NCBI GenBank assembly: GCA_030065875.1
Contig: JASJCR010000044.1
Span: 1-64,000 of the forward strand
Length of the DNA stretch: 64,000 bases
Origin: Ardenticatenaceae bacterium
Lineage (GTDB): Bacteria; Chloroflexota; Anaerolineae; Promineifilales; Promineifilaceae
Reading direction: 5' to 3'
Positions 1 through 7,933 of this stretch are shown here, in pieces; within the stretch, counting starts at the first letter, position 1, and each line of letters starts with the position of its first letter. The position numbers and the translations under genes were made by a program. The notes under the pieces are model-generated. The model saw nothing but the letters and a program-made list of their open reading frames with translations, did not search any database and was not told the DNA's origin.

Positions 1-66
1 GTCTGTAGTCTGTTGTCTGTAGTCTGTAGTCTGTTGTCTGTAGTCTGTAGTCTGTTGTCTGCAGTC
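1..66. repeat. Heptameric short tandem repeat (unit agtctgt)
   Basis: About nine copies of a 7-bp unit (agtctgt, with tgtctgt variants) run to the edge of the window, so the array may be longer. It lies directly upstream of the first gene and is one of at least ten heptamer arrays in this window, each with a different unit. Nothing in it suggests coding. Confidence 0.9.
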
Positions 67-101
67 TGATGTATAATTTTTACAACAAAGGAAGGACAAC
101 C

Positions 102-413
102 ATGGGATTTTTAAAACGACTATTCGGCGGGGGAGATCAACCCCAGAATCAAGACCCAAACGGCATCTACCTTTACTTTCGCAGCAAGCGGGCGGCGAAT
201 GCGGTGGCCAAGGTTCGAATTGATAAACAGTACGATTTAAATCGGTCGGGTGATGGATTTGTGTGGCACAAAACTATCGTAGACCCCCGCTACTTCAGTC
301 GAATTGAGGCGGTGATCACGTTTGATTCGCGCCACAATATCGTCAATGCCGATTTGAGCGGTGGTGAATTAATTGATGAAGAAAGTTATGAAGCGGCTAT
401 GACCGAGGATTAA
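102..413 (+). CDS. Conserved hypothetical protein, 103 aa
   Basis: Small soluble protein of unknown function. The start is the ATG at 102, because AAAGGAAGG lies 6-8 bases upstream; an earlier in-frame ATG at 69 has no such site and overlaps the tandem repeat. The N-terminus (MGFLKRLFGGG) is basic and amphipathic and could touch the membrane. The rest is a compact alpha/beta sequence with an acidic tail. Its stop codon overlaps the stop of the convergent membrane-protein gene by four bases. I do not recognise the family. Confidence 0.7.
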   Translation: MGFLKRLFGGGDQPQNQDPNGIYLYFRSKRAANAVAKVRIDKQYDLNRSGDGFVWHKTIVDPRYFSRIEAVITFDSRHNIVNADLSGGELIDEESYEAAMTED

Positions 414-802
414 ACCGCACCGCGCCACATTTGAATGAGACCCACCAGCAAACCACCGAGCAAGCCCATGGTTAGATGGGTGACAAAAAGGAAGAAAATG
501 CCGGCCAGATTGCTGCTGTTGAGCGGGTTGGCTACCACGCTGGCCACCAGGGAAATCAAAATACAAAGCAGGGCGACGCTCGCCCCGTTGATCAGACGGC
601 CGGTCGCTTCAACGGTCCGCCAGGCTGCACAAATGCTGCCTGCTAAAACCGACAGCTGCGTTAAAATCAAAACCGGCCAGGAAAGCGGCAGGACACCGAG
701 TGAAACGAGCAGTAGGGAGCTGATGGCCGGTATCAAAATGGCGATTAATACCCCCCATCCAATTTGAGGCCAGTCGAGCCAATCTATCCAGTCAGCGTGC
801 AT
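410..802 (-). CDS. Small integral membrane protein, 130 aa, four TM segments
   Basis: Predicted membrane protein with four hydrophobic segments and short loops, ending in GLLGGLLVGLIQMWRGAV. The start is placed at the ATG at 802, preceded by GAGGAGGAAA at a good distance; the longer reading frame to 841 would run back into the upstream gene. It is the last gene of the minus-strand block and follows another tiny membrane protein at 838-1044. The Gly-rich last helix resembles small TIGR04086-like membrane proteins, but I cannot assign a function. Confidence 0.65.
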   Translation of the reverse strand: MHADWIDWLDWPQIGWGVLIAILIPAISSLLLVSLGVLPLSWPVLILTQLSVLAGSICAAWRTVEATGRLINGASVALLCILISLVASVVANPLNSSNLAGIFFLFVTHLTMGLLGGLLVGLIQMWRGAV

Positions 803-837
803 AAGCGGTTTCCTCCTCTTGATTGTTCCAGCACCGC

Positions 838-1044
838 TCACTGGGTGAGCGTTTGCACCGCCTGAGCCAATAGCGAGAACACAAAGCAGCTAAAAAAGAG
901 CACCAGTGACCACCAGGAAAGCGCCATGCGGCGGGCTTCATCGGTGTCACGCGTGCGAAAATAGTAAAAAAGACCGATAAAAAGAGGGACCATCGCTGGT
1001 ACAAGCAGCGTACCCACACATCGGCCAAGTTGGTAACCAAGCAT
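838..1044 (-). CDS. Very small membrane protein, 68 aa
   Basis: Two hydrophobic segments (about residues 9-27 and 40-62) separated by a short charged loop RTRDTDEARR. GAGGAAAA precedes the ATG at 1044. It sits between the lipoprotein gene (stop at 1080) and the four-TM membrane protein (start at 802), with short gaps that suggest cotranscription. No family recognised; a role in the envelope is inferred only from the hydrophobicity. Confidence 0.6.
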   Translation of the reverse strand: MLGYQLGRCVGTLLVPAMVPLFIGLFYYFRTRDTDEARRMALSWWSLVLFFSCFVFSLLAQAVQTLTQ

Positions 1045-1079
1045 CTTTTTTCCTCATTTCCTCAGCTAATAATTTTCCA

Positions 1080-2234
1080 TCAGCTTTCGAAGCTGCGCAA
1101 AACATATTCAAAAGCGTCGTTTAATCGTTTTTGTTCCTCTGGCTGCGAGGCCATTCCAATCACATAGACGCGCTGGGCATCTTGCAGATAAACCATTCGC
1201 TGCACAATTTCCGTTTCTCCAACCTGATAACTCACCAGCTGCTCCAGCCCTAAAAGACCGTTAACCGATACTGTCTGTTCCTGATTAATCGTAAAATCGG
1301 TGACCGCCTCCTGCTCTTGCATAAAGGCATTTGAGGCATCGATGGTGCGCTCCAGATTTTGCCCTGATGGCTGCACCAAAACGGAAATTATTGCGCGGCG
1401 GGGGGAGTCAGTAAAACTGGGATTGACGAAGTTGATCTGATTGGGCTGTTGCGGATCGGCCATGACAATCCAGTTGTTTGGATACTCTATGCCAAAACGG
1501 CCGCTGTCATCATCATATCGCTGAAAGGCATCCCCAAACCCGGTGATTTCTAACCCCTGCTCCACCTGATAGTAGGCAAAAGGCAGTCGACCGGAGGCGT
1601 ACATAGAAAGGAAATCATTAAAAGAGGGGGCCACAAAGGCATGAGCGGCCGCAAAAACCTCACCGACCGCCCCTTCCTGCACATCGAGATTCAAAATATA
1701 AACCGACTGCTGCTCACCGCTGCCGTCCCGCGGCATGATAAAAGCATCCCCTTCATCCGTGTCGGCGATAATGACAAACTCATTGAGTCGGGCGACCTCG
1801 CCTAGAATCGTGTTTTGATTAAAATCAACCAATGCTGAAGCCGGGATTAAATTCACCCCTCCCAAAAGCTGATCTTCAGCCGGATTGGCGACCTTATAAA
1901 ATTCAAGCACCGTTTCCGGAATGCCCACGGCCGCCAAATCCGCCAATTCCCCTTCTGTGGCCAATTGAAATTGCGGCGCCAGCCCCAGCGCGTTTAGACG
2001 GCTGACAATGGCCACAATCTCATTTTCATATGGCGTTTGGGCCATCAGCCGCTGCTGTTCTTCAGATATGACGTCCGGAAAAGTGTCAGCATTCAGACGC
2101 GTGTACTCTTTTTCCGGCAGACCGATCGCTGTTTCCGGTTCGGCCGAGCCACAAGCAGCCAAAAACAACAGCAGCCCGACCGCGATCAAAAACAAATTAA
2201 TCGGCCGGACAGGTGTTGTTGAAGCTTGAAACAT
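1080..2234 (-). CDS. Lipoprotein with SUKH-like and Mog1/PsbP-like domains
   Basis: Secreted lipoprotein of 384 aa. A signal peptide ends in the lipobox LAAC (Cys about residue 28), so the protein should be anchored outside the membrane. Residues about 60-225 read like a SUKH (SMI1/KNR4) domain: an E-L-x-x-L helix, GIPETVLEFYKVAN, a strand series with DTDEGDAF, then VAPSFNDFLSMY. Residues about 240-384 match the Mog1/PsbP/DUF1795 type of fold (RFGIEYPNNW, then a long helix and RMVYLQDAQRVYVI). SUKH proteins are known as immunity proteins of polymorphic toxins; this gene lies directly downstream of a toxin/YezG-immunity pair, so extracytoplasmic protection is a reasonable inference. Start chosen at ATG 2234 because AAAGGG is well spaced there; a GTG at 2243 is too close to it. 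The SUKH call is by eye and moderate. Confidence 0.6.
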   Translation of the reverse strand: MFQASTTPVRPINLFLIAVGLLLFLAACGSAEPETAIGLPEKEYTRLNADTFPDVISEEQQRLMAQTPYENEIVAIVSRLNALGLAPQFQLATEGELADLAAVGIPETVLEFYKVANPAEDQLLGGVNLIPASALVDFNQNTILGEVARLNEFVIIADTDEGDAFIMPRDGSGEQQSVYILNLDVQEGAVGEVFAAAHAFVAPSFNDFLSMYASGRLPFAYYQVEQGLEITGFGDAFQRYDDDSGRFGIEYPNNWIVMADPQQPNQINFVNPSFTDSPRRAIISVLVQPSGQNLERTIDASNAFMQEQEAVTDFTINQEQTVSVNGLLGLEQLVSYQVGETEIVQRMVYLQDAQRVYVIGMASQPEEQKRLNDAFEYVLRSFES

Positions 2235-2282
2235 ACGCGTCACCCTTTAATTTAATTTTTTAACTCAGGTTGCGATCTTACA

Positions 2283-2580
2283 ACGAAGCCGAGTAAATTC
2301 GTTTTTTTAATGCGATTTTGAGTTTTGAAAAATAAACACCGATAGAGCGGCGTCATTCCCGCGAAAGCGGGAATCCATTGATTGCCACCGGTGGATCGCC
2401 GCCGTAGTTTACCCCCGTGAAGATGGGGGCCAGAATGACAGGCCTGTTTTGAAAGAAGGTTCATATCCGCATTTACTTGTAAATCGTTAAAACTCGGTTT
2501 ATTGCGTTTTGGTCCCTTTGGCCTATTCATCGGCAAGACAAGGTGGCAACTTGAGTTAATCATTAAAAATAATAAAGCCC
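2283..2580. repeat. Dispersed composite palindromic repeat, copy C
   Basis: The 387-bp gap between the lipoprotein and immunity genes is filled by a repeat related to the ones at 5835-6112, 31826-32035 and 41748-42072. It contains the palindrome attcccgcgaaagcgggaat (about 2357-2376), a second GC hairpin near 2409-2427, the phrase ggttcatatccgcat, and the block tattcatcggc...ggtggcaac. A 121-codon open frame across it encodes only repeat sequence and is not called as a gene. Confidence 0.75.
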
Positions 2581-2621
2581 CGGGCGACCAAAGAATCGGC
2601 TGTGCCGTGTGATGCAAATCG

Positions 2622-3008
2622 TTACTTTAAACCGTTTAGCTGAGCCTGCTGTTTATTTATCTCATCCACGCGAAGCGCTAGAAACCCCTCAAGCGGTTCA
2701 TAACTTAATTTGAGATCAAACTTGCCGCTTGACGTTAGGGTAAAAATCGCCCTCGTCCACGGATTTTGACCATCCTGATGGAGGTGCCTTTGCAAATCGT
2801 AAAACAAATCGACAATTTCGGGGCTGGGTGAAAATGAATAAGACTCGGTGGTAGGCTTGACGGTCTTCTTGTAATGGCCAAACCGTTCCGAAAAAGAGTC
2901 ATCAGATATTTCTACACACACCCAGGCCATCGCCCAATCATCCCCAACGTCATTGACAATTTGCTGACCGATTTTTTGGTATAGCTTCTCCAGGGGTGAA
3001 AATTCCAT
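2622..3008 (-). CDS. YezG-family immunity protein
   Basis: Cytoplasmic protein of 128 aa matching the YezG/DUF600 pattern: MEFSPLEKLYQKIGQQIV at the start, a strand-rich middle (WAMAWVCVEISDD, ESYSFSPSPEIVDLFYDLQRHL) and an acidic strand DLKLSYEPLEG near the end. In Bacillus, YezG is the antidote to the LXG toxin YeeF, whose C-terminal nuclease is of the same type as the one encoded just upstream here. The gene starts 155 bp after the toxin stop, on the same strand, behind GGAAGGAAGG. This order (toxin, then immunity) is standard for polymorphic toxins. Inference: it binds and blocks the released nuclease domain in the producing cell and its siblings. Confidence 0.82.
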   Translation of the reverse strand: MEFSPLEKLYQKIGQQIVNDVGDDWAMAWVCVEISDDSFSERFGHYKKTVKPTTESYSFSPSPEIVDLFYDLQRHLHQDGQNPWTRAIFTLTSSGKFDLKLSYEPLEGFLALRVDEINKQQAQLNGLK

Positions 3009-3163
3009 CGCTATCCTTCCTTCCCTTCGCCTTTCCTAACCCATTTTAACCCGATTTAACCTCCGTACCTTACCTAATGATGGCTCCTTACGCTGTGTTT
3101 TTCGGAAAATGTTTATTTTTCATTCCGGTCCCGCTCAATCAAACAGCGGGTTGGATGTCCCCG

Positions 3164-5014
3164 TTAATTACCGGGGACACCACCGCTGCCACCGGTGCCG
3201 GTGCGATTGTTGGGGATATTCACCGTAATGGGATCCCCATTGTTCACGCGGTAAACGACGTCATAACTGGTGGGTCGATTGCCGCGGCCGTTGTAAATCG
3301 GACTGATTTCGACATGGACGGTTTCACCGGCATTGATTCGTTCTGCCCAGAAGTTTTCGAGCTGTTTCCAGCGGCCGTTGCGGTTGAGGGCTGAGTTTTG
3401 AGGGAGCATGTTGATCGCTTCCCCAGCGCCCCCAAAGCGGGAGCCGATCAGATGACCACCGTCGTCAGTCACCCCGTACTCGTTGCCGTTGGGGCGCGGA
3501 ACTCCTTCATGACCCACCTCAACCTGCTGTCGCGTGTTTCGGGCGGCAGTGTCGAGACGCAGCTCACCGCTGGCTTCAATCACCCGGCCGTATTGATCGG
3601 TCTCATAATAGTAGCCGTTGACGCTGTAGCGGCTGTTGGGGAGCGGGTGACGCAGCTCTTCAGGTGAAACGTCCACCGGGGTGCCGTTGGGACCTTCGCG
3701 AGAGGCCACTGTGGGCGTGCCGTCTACCGCTCGCTGCGCTCGCCGCAGCTCTTCGATGGTGCAGGTGTTGTGCACCACCCAGCCGCCATCGCCCACCGCA
3801 TAGGTGTTTGCCTGGCTGACGGTGATGTTAAACATCGTCTGCGAAGCGTCGAGGGCCACAGCTTCTTCCACCACCCCGGCGGCGAAGCTGCCCTGAACCG
3901 ACTGGCCGATCGTCAAGTCACCGGCGGTGACCCACTGCCCGTCAGCGGTCAGGAAAGGATGATCGCTGGTGGTGTTGATCGTTTCGCCAGAGATGGTCAG
4001 ATCGAGAAGATTGTCGTCTTCGTGTGACCAGATGGCGATGACCGGATAGTAGCCAAACCGGCCGGAGTGTTCGTCGATGGCCCACACCGGTGTGCCGAGC
4101 GACAGCTGGCTGATGGCCACGGGACCGGTGGCGGTGTGCACCAGGGTATCGGCCGTGAAGCTGCACCCCAGCAGCCGCTCCAGCCGTCGCGCTTCATCCG
4201 GTGGGAGGCGGTTGATCGCCTCGATGAGCTGCGAAGCCTCATCCGGCGTTAAATTATCCAGGCGGTTCATCAAATGCCCAACTTCATCGGGTGTTAGTCG
4301 ATCAGCCTGAGAAATGATGCGCAGCAGTTCATCTGGCGTGGCGTTATCCAGCCGGGACAAAAAGCGCAGCTTGCCCGCTTCATCTCCAGGCACGAAAAGC
4401 ATAATGACTTCAAATACGGAGCGCCCGGCGGCATGAAGATACCGGCCGTCCTGCCAATCTTGCACGATCGGTTCGACCATCGCCTCTAAAAGCATCTTTC
4501 CGGTTCCAAATGGATCCGACACAATGGCGTTCCACAGCGCCTCATATTGATTTTGGATTTGGGCTCGGCCATCCGGGTCAAAGAAGCCGTAAATATCTCC
4601 GGTGATGGGAGCCAGAGCCACGAGGTCGCGCCCAAAGGTCACCACACCAACAACCGCATCCCACCCTTGAGAGAGCACGCCGCCGGCAAATTCAGTGACG
4701 CCGTTGAAGATGCTGCCCAATATGCCGCGTTCTTCCTCTACGGAGCCGGTTCCCGGAGGTGAGCCAATGAGTGACCCGGGGCCGCCGCTGCCACCGGCGT
4801 CAAAGGCGTTGATTTGTCGATTGAGCTGTCCGCTTACCTCGACGTTTACCACGCCACCCGGGACAACCGCCCGATTGAAGTAGGCCAGTACAATAACCGC
4901 CAACACAAACACCACGGCAAAGAGGCTGATCCACTCAACCGTCGTGACGCCTTCCTCACCTTTCCAATGAAGTTTTTTGCCATCCACCTGTTTTTGAGTC
5001 ATTTTTCTTTCCAT
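3164..5014 (-). CDS. Polymorphic toxin: prepilin leader - Hint - nuclease
   Basis: Predicted toxin of 616 aa. Residues 1-46: a basic leader then EEG|VTTVEW and a hydrophobic helix, the G|xxxxE pattern cut by Flp-type prepilin peptidases (G22, E27). Residues 60-215: a Gly-rich linker and helical region. Residues 224-283: about three repeats of an L-x-RLDN-x-TPDE helix unit. Residues 284-416: a Hint (intein-like) domain with Cys284 at its start, the block B motif TSDHPF (His352) and the terminal VVHN (His415-Asn416), so it should cleave itself. Residues 417-616: a DNA/RNA non-specific endonuclease like that of YeeF, with DDGGHLIGSRFGG (His521) and NMLPQNSALN (Asn535, 540, 544). A YezG immunity gene follows. 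Start uncertain: ATG at 5014 or, with a closer GGAAAG, at 5002; a longer TTG form would overlap the pilin gene. A hairpin (3156-3179) spans the stop codon. Export by the adjacent Tad machine is inferred. Confidence 0.85.
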   Translation of the reverse strand: MERKMTQKQVDGKKLHWKGEEGVTTVEWISLFAVVFVLAVIVLAYFNRAVVPGGVVNVEVSGQLNRQINAFDAGGSGGPGSLIGSPPGTGSVEEERGILGSIFNGVTEFAGGVLSQGWDAVVGVVTFGRDLVALAPITGDIYGFFDPDGRAQIQNQYEALWNAIVSDPFGTGKMLLEAMVEPIVQDWQDGRYLHAAGRSVFEVIMLFVPGDEAGKLRFLSRLDNATPDELLRIISQADRLTPDEVGHLMNRLDNLTPDEASQLIEAINRLPPDEARRLERLLGCSFTADTLVHTATGPVAISQLSLGTPVWAIDEHSGRFGYYPVIAIWSHEDDNLLDLTISGETINTTSDHPFLTADGQWVTAGDLTIGQSVQGSFAAGVVEEAVALDASQTMFNITVSQANTYAVGDGGWVVHNTCTIEELRRAQRAVDGTPTVASREGPNGTPVDVSPEELRHPLPNSRYSVNGYYYETDQYGRVIEASGELRLDTAARNTRQQVEVGHEGVPRPNGNEYGVTDDGGHLIGSRFGGAGEAINMLPQNSALNRNGRWKQLENFWAERINAGETVHVEISPIYNGRGNRPTSYDVVYRVNNGDPITVNIPNNRTGTGGSGGVPGN

Positions 5015-5075
5015 GACTGATTTTTTTGCCTTTCCCGCTGACCTACTGTCCTGTTTTACGCTCGAATGACGATCA

Positions 5076-5318
5076 TCATCCCCCTTCAAGGGAGAAAACC
5101 ATCTGATTCATCATATCGCTTACGGCGGTAGAAACCGGTCCGCCATTGACCTGATCGATGTAAGAGATAACCGATAACATCAAGACGGCGACGACAGACA
5201 TTAATGCCGCCCATTCAACCGTTGTAATACCGCTTTCGGCCGCGCGGGTTGACCGGTTTTGATTGGCTTCCAGCCACATTTGGCTTTTGAGAAAAAGAGA
5301 ATAGATTAACTGCTTCAT
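5076..5318 (-). CDS. Second Flp-type pilin-like protein, 80 aa
   Basis: Short protein with a 30-residue basic leader ending AAESG, then ITTVEW and a single hydrophobic helix (about 36-53), and only a short tail. This is the Flp/Tad prepilin arrangement: cleavage after Gly30, Glu at +5, aromatic at +6. The start is the ATG at 5318 behind AAAGGTG; an upstream in-frame start lacks a site. It immediately precedes the toxin gene, whose first hydrophobic segment is nearly the same (VTTVEW versus ITTVEW). The same 24-bp element that precedes the main flp gene lies 115-138 bp upstream. It may be a minor pilin that carries or recruits the toxin; that role is inference. Confidence 0.78.
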   Translation of the reverse strand: MKQLIYSLFLKSQMWLEANQNRSTRAAESGITTVEWAALMSVVAVLMLSVISYIDQVNGGPVSTAVSDMMNQMVFSLEGG

Positions 5319-5432
5319 CAAGTTGCACCTTTTGTAACGTGAGCCTATCACTTTAATAAACAAATCAAACAGCCATCCCCTTGGCACTGACCCAAATTAA
5401 ATGATCGATGATCCGGGCCGTCAGTTCAACCC

Positions 5433-5456
5433 GGTTTTGTAAACAAAATGTATCCA
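5433..5456 (-). promoter_or_regulatory. 24-bp element shared with the flp upstream region
   Basis: Exact 24-bp match to 10928-10951 in the same orientation. Its core is the near-palindrome TTTTGTAAACAAAA followed by TGTATCCA. Both copies lie roughly 95-140 bp upstream of a pilin-type gene and the sequence around them differs, which suggests a conserved operator or promoter rather than a recent duplication. The binding protein is unknown; the OmpR-type regulator at 25917-26633 is one candidate. Confidence 0.6.
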
Positions 5457-5501
5457 CCTGGAACCGCTGATTGACCTCCCCTAAATGAGGGGATTAAACG
5501 G

Positions 5502-5795
5502 TCAAAACCAGCGCCGAAATACCCATTGAAAAACGATCAAGAAAAAAACCACGCTCAGAGAGACGAGGACCGTTACAATCGCCTGTCCCCACTTCTTTTG
5601 TTTGAGGTATTCGTCCATTGTCAGAGAGACCAGCACCATTAAAAAGCCGGTGATGGCGGGAATGACCAGGGCCACCCGGCCGTTGGACGATAGAAGGGTG
5701 CTGTCACCAACGATAAACGCCGCGATCAGCACGCCGCTGACCATCAAACTGCCTCCGGCCAGTAACCATTTGCTCATGACAGAAATATTGCTCAT
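5502..5795 (-). CDS. Small membrane protein, 97 aa, three TM segments
   Basis: Three hydrophobic segments (about residues 8-30, 38-58 and 70-93), with a cytoplasmic-looking loop MDEYLKQKKWGQ between the second and third. AAGGAAATTG precedes the ATG at 5795. It lies between the 580-aa prepilin-leader protein and the small pilin-toxin pair, all on one strand. In toxin cassettes such a gene may be a chaperone, an export helper or immunity to a membrane-active effector, but no sequence feature decides among these. Confidence 0.6.
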   Translation of the reverse strand: MSNISVMSKWLLAGGSLMVSGVLIAAFIVGDSTLLSSNGRVALVIPAITGFLMVLVSLTMDEYLKQKKWGQAIVTVLVSLSVVFFLIVFQWVFRRWF

Positions 5796-5834
5796 ATCAA
5801 TTTCCTTAAGTACTGCATTTCACAATAATTTTAG

Positions 5835-6112
5835 CCGCGGATGGCACGGATTTTCCCGGATTAAAGAGAAAAATCGGTGATAATCCGTTCATCTTCAAAA
5901 ATAGGCTGTCATCCCCGCGGAAGCGGGGATCCACCGGTGACAAAGCCATGGATTCCCGCCTTCGCGGGAATGACAACTGTAATAGTAAAATAATTTTTAA
6001 ACTGCATCATCTAGTTCATTAACGCGATTTATCGCGTTTCAGTCTGGATAGCAGCCGAAAAAATTCGGCTGCGCATAAGGGCACAACTTGAATTAACGAT
6101 CAAATAAAATGA
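5835..6112. repeat. Dispersed composite repeat, copy D
   Basis: The 363-bp gap 5796-6158 holds three repeat modules. A degenerate cgcagatt-type repeat is at 5835-5892. A pair of GC-rich hairpins in opposite order (ccccgcggaagcgggg and attcccgccttcgcgggaat) is at 5908-5970. The block cgcgatttatcgcgttt...ttcggctgcg is at about 6020-6075. The last two modules recur at 2.3, 31.9 and 41.8 kb. No gene is visible. Confidence 0.75.
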
Positions 6113-6115
6113 TAG

Positions 6116-6147
6116 GATGTCCCGACTGCCAAAATTCGGGACATCCG
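6116..6147 (-). terminator. Hairpin downstream of the 580-aa gene
   Basis: Perfect 11-bp stem (GGATGTCCCGA paired across a 10-base loop) 12 bases after the stop of the 6159-7901 gene. On the minus strand it is followed by a T-rich stretch (TATCATTTTATTTG), so it probably ends that transcript, leaving the toxin cassette to its own promoter. Confidence 0.6.
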
Positions 6148-6158
6148 TCGCCAGAATT

Positions 6159-7901
6159 TTAAGGTTTTGGTGGCGTGATCGGTTTTGGATCAATTTGCGG
6201 CGGTTCGATGGTTGGCGATGAGATCGCCGGCGAAGAAATAGTTGGTGGCGTCACGGTTGGCAAATCAATCTGCGGTGTCTGAATCTGGGGTGGGGTGATG
6301 GATGGTGGATTAATTTGCGGTGGCTGGAGGGTCACAGAAGGCCCGGTTCCAGAACCGGCCGTTGGTGGCGTCGTTCCACCGGGTGGGGGCGCTGGGCCGC
6401 TGCTGGGGAAGATCCAGTCAACGATGCGATTGATCCCTTCTTTGATCGAGGTGGTAACCACCCGTTTTACAAAGGCCGCAATGCCCTCCCCGGCCGTTTT
6501 GCCAATCGAAATATTTTTGAAAATACCGGAAATAACGGCTGAGATACCGATACCGCCCCAATCCCAATTGAGGGGATTGAACCCCTTGTTTTTGATTTCT
6601 TTGATGATAGAGGTCACGCCGGAAAAAGCGGCCGCCCACCCGGCCAGGGCCCACTTGCCCGCTTTGGTAACCGCGGCCGGTACCCACAACACCCCCACGG
6701 TGATAATCGTCAAGTCAAAAAGATAGTTGTGCCAGTTGCTCAGCGATAAATCGTTGTTCATCAGGAAGTCAACCAGGATCAGCTTGAGAAAATAAGCGGT
6801 ATAGCTGCCGATGAGTACTTTGAACTTAGCTTTGAAGGCGGCCGAAACCGCTTTCCAGCCGTTGCGCAGCATCGCGGCGATTCCGGTTCTCAGGCGGGTG
6901 CCCAAAGCGGCCAGACGCGGCCAGGCGGTTTGGGTAATCCACTGCCCGATCGCCCGAACGGTGCCCGTGACGCGAGCGGCAATCGCCCGGCCGCCGTTGA
7001 CAATCGCCGGCCACGCCGTACGCGTGAGCCACTGCCCGGCCGCACGTACCGCCCCCACCGTGCGGGTGGCGATCGCCTGACCCACACGGGCAACGGCCGG
7101 CCAGGCTCCGTGGCGCAGCCATGTCCAGGCGGCGGCAATGGCGCCCACCTCCACCGCGATTAAGGCGACCACCCCACCCAGCAGTGAGAGCCCGAAGGCG
7201 TGCCAGCCGTTAAAATTATCTCCGCTAACAATGCCGTAAATCAACCCTACAATTCCGGCCACGACGACGGCCGCGACCAGAGCGATTGCGCTCACCGAGG
7301 CCACAATCCCGGCGGCGACGGCCGCAACGGCCACCACCACGATCGCAATCCCGGCCGCAATGCCGATGATCAGACCCTTGGCCCAGGAAGGCAGCTCAGA
7401 AAATGCGTTTTGGAAATCTGAAAAGCGATCAGAAATCCAGCCGCCTGCGCCGCTCAAAGCGGAACCGGCATCGTCAAGACGATCGCCAACCCAGCCCCAA
7501 AAGCCGCCCCCGGAACTTTCTCCACCCTGATTTTGACCAAAAAGGTCAACGGTGATTTGAGGCACGGCAACGCTGGGGCCGACAATCGTCGGGGCTTGAA
7601 TTTGCGGACCTTCGATTTGGGGGGTATCAATTTGAAGGGGTTGAATATCCAGATTGGGGGCTTCAACGGCCGGAGCACCCTGGCCCACAGACTCAACCAG
7701 AGTGCTGGTGACATCGGTGACCGATTGCCCGATCTGCTGCCCCCCCACGGCCGACATCACGACGCCCACCGAGAGCAGGAGCAGCAGGCCAACCACCACC
7801 ATGGAGATCCATTCAACGGTGGAAACGCCTTTTTCGTCTGTTAGGCAGCCAAAGGCGCGGTGGACAGTTTGCTTTTGATCATTTCTCTTCCAGTCAAACA
7901 T
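6159..7901 (-). CDS. Large prepilin-leader membrane protein with PQI repeats
   Basis: Protein of 580 aa with an excellent ribosome site (AGGAGGGTC) before the ATG at 7901. It begins like a Flp prepilin: DEKG25|VSTVEW and a hydrophobic helix. Two regions rich in the tripeptide PQI/PTI/PSI flank the core (about residues 75-115 and 515-580). The core has very hydrophobic Ala/Val/Gly segments (about 168-262) and three copies of a roughly 31-residue amphipathic unit, T-AWPAI-V-x-x-GRAIAxR, between about 268 and 355. More hydrophobic helices follow. No known domain is recognised. It lies between the TadE/TadG genes and the toxin cassette, and shares the leader with the toxin, so it may be a pilus-borne adhesin, a tip protein or a membrane-active effector. 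The function is unknown; the leader is clear. Confidence 0.75.
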   Translation of the reverse strand: MFDWKRNDQKQTVHRAFGCLTDEKGVSTVEWISMVVVGLLLLLSVGVVMSAVGGQQIGQSVTDVTSTLVESVGQGAPAVEAPNLDIQPLQIDTPQIEGPQIQAPTIVGPSVAVPQITVDLFGQNQGGESSGGGFWGWVGDRLDDAGSALSGAGGWISDRFSDFQNAFSELPSWAKGLIIGIAAGIAIVVVAVAAVAAGIVASVSAIALVAAVVVAGIVGLIYGIVSGDNFNGWHAFGLSLLGGVVALIAVEVGAIAAAWTWLRHGAWPAVARVGQAIATRTVGAVRAAGQWLTRTAWPAIVNGGRAIAARVTGTVRAIGQWITQTAWPRLAALGTRLRTGIAAMLRNGWKAVSAAFKAKFKVLIGSYTAYFLKLILVDFLMNNDLSLSNWHNYLFDLTIITVGVLWVPAAVTKAGKWALAGWAAAFSGVTSIIKEIKNKGFNPLNWDWGGIGISAVISGIFKNISIGKTAGEGIAAFVKRVVTTSIKEGINRIVDWIFPSSGPAPPPGGTTPPTAGSGTGPSVTLQPPQINPPSITPPQIQTPQIDLPTVTPPTISSPAISSPTIEPPQIDPKPITPPKP

Positions 7902-7933
7902 GCGACCCTCCTGGCAGTTGACTGTATTTAGGT

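Noticed and set aside
1-66. CRISPR array
   Set aside because: The repeat has a 7-bp period with no spacers; no cas genes are in the window.
2252-2617. A 121-codon open frame on the minus strand
   Set aside because: It translates a dispersed palindromic repeat (GIPAFAGMT-type peptide) and has no ribosome site.
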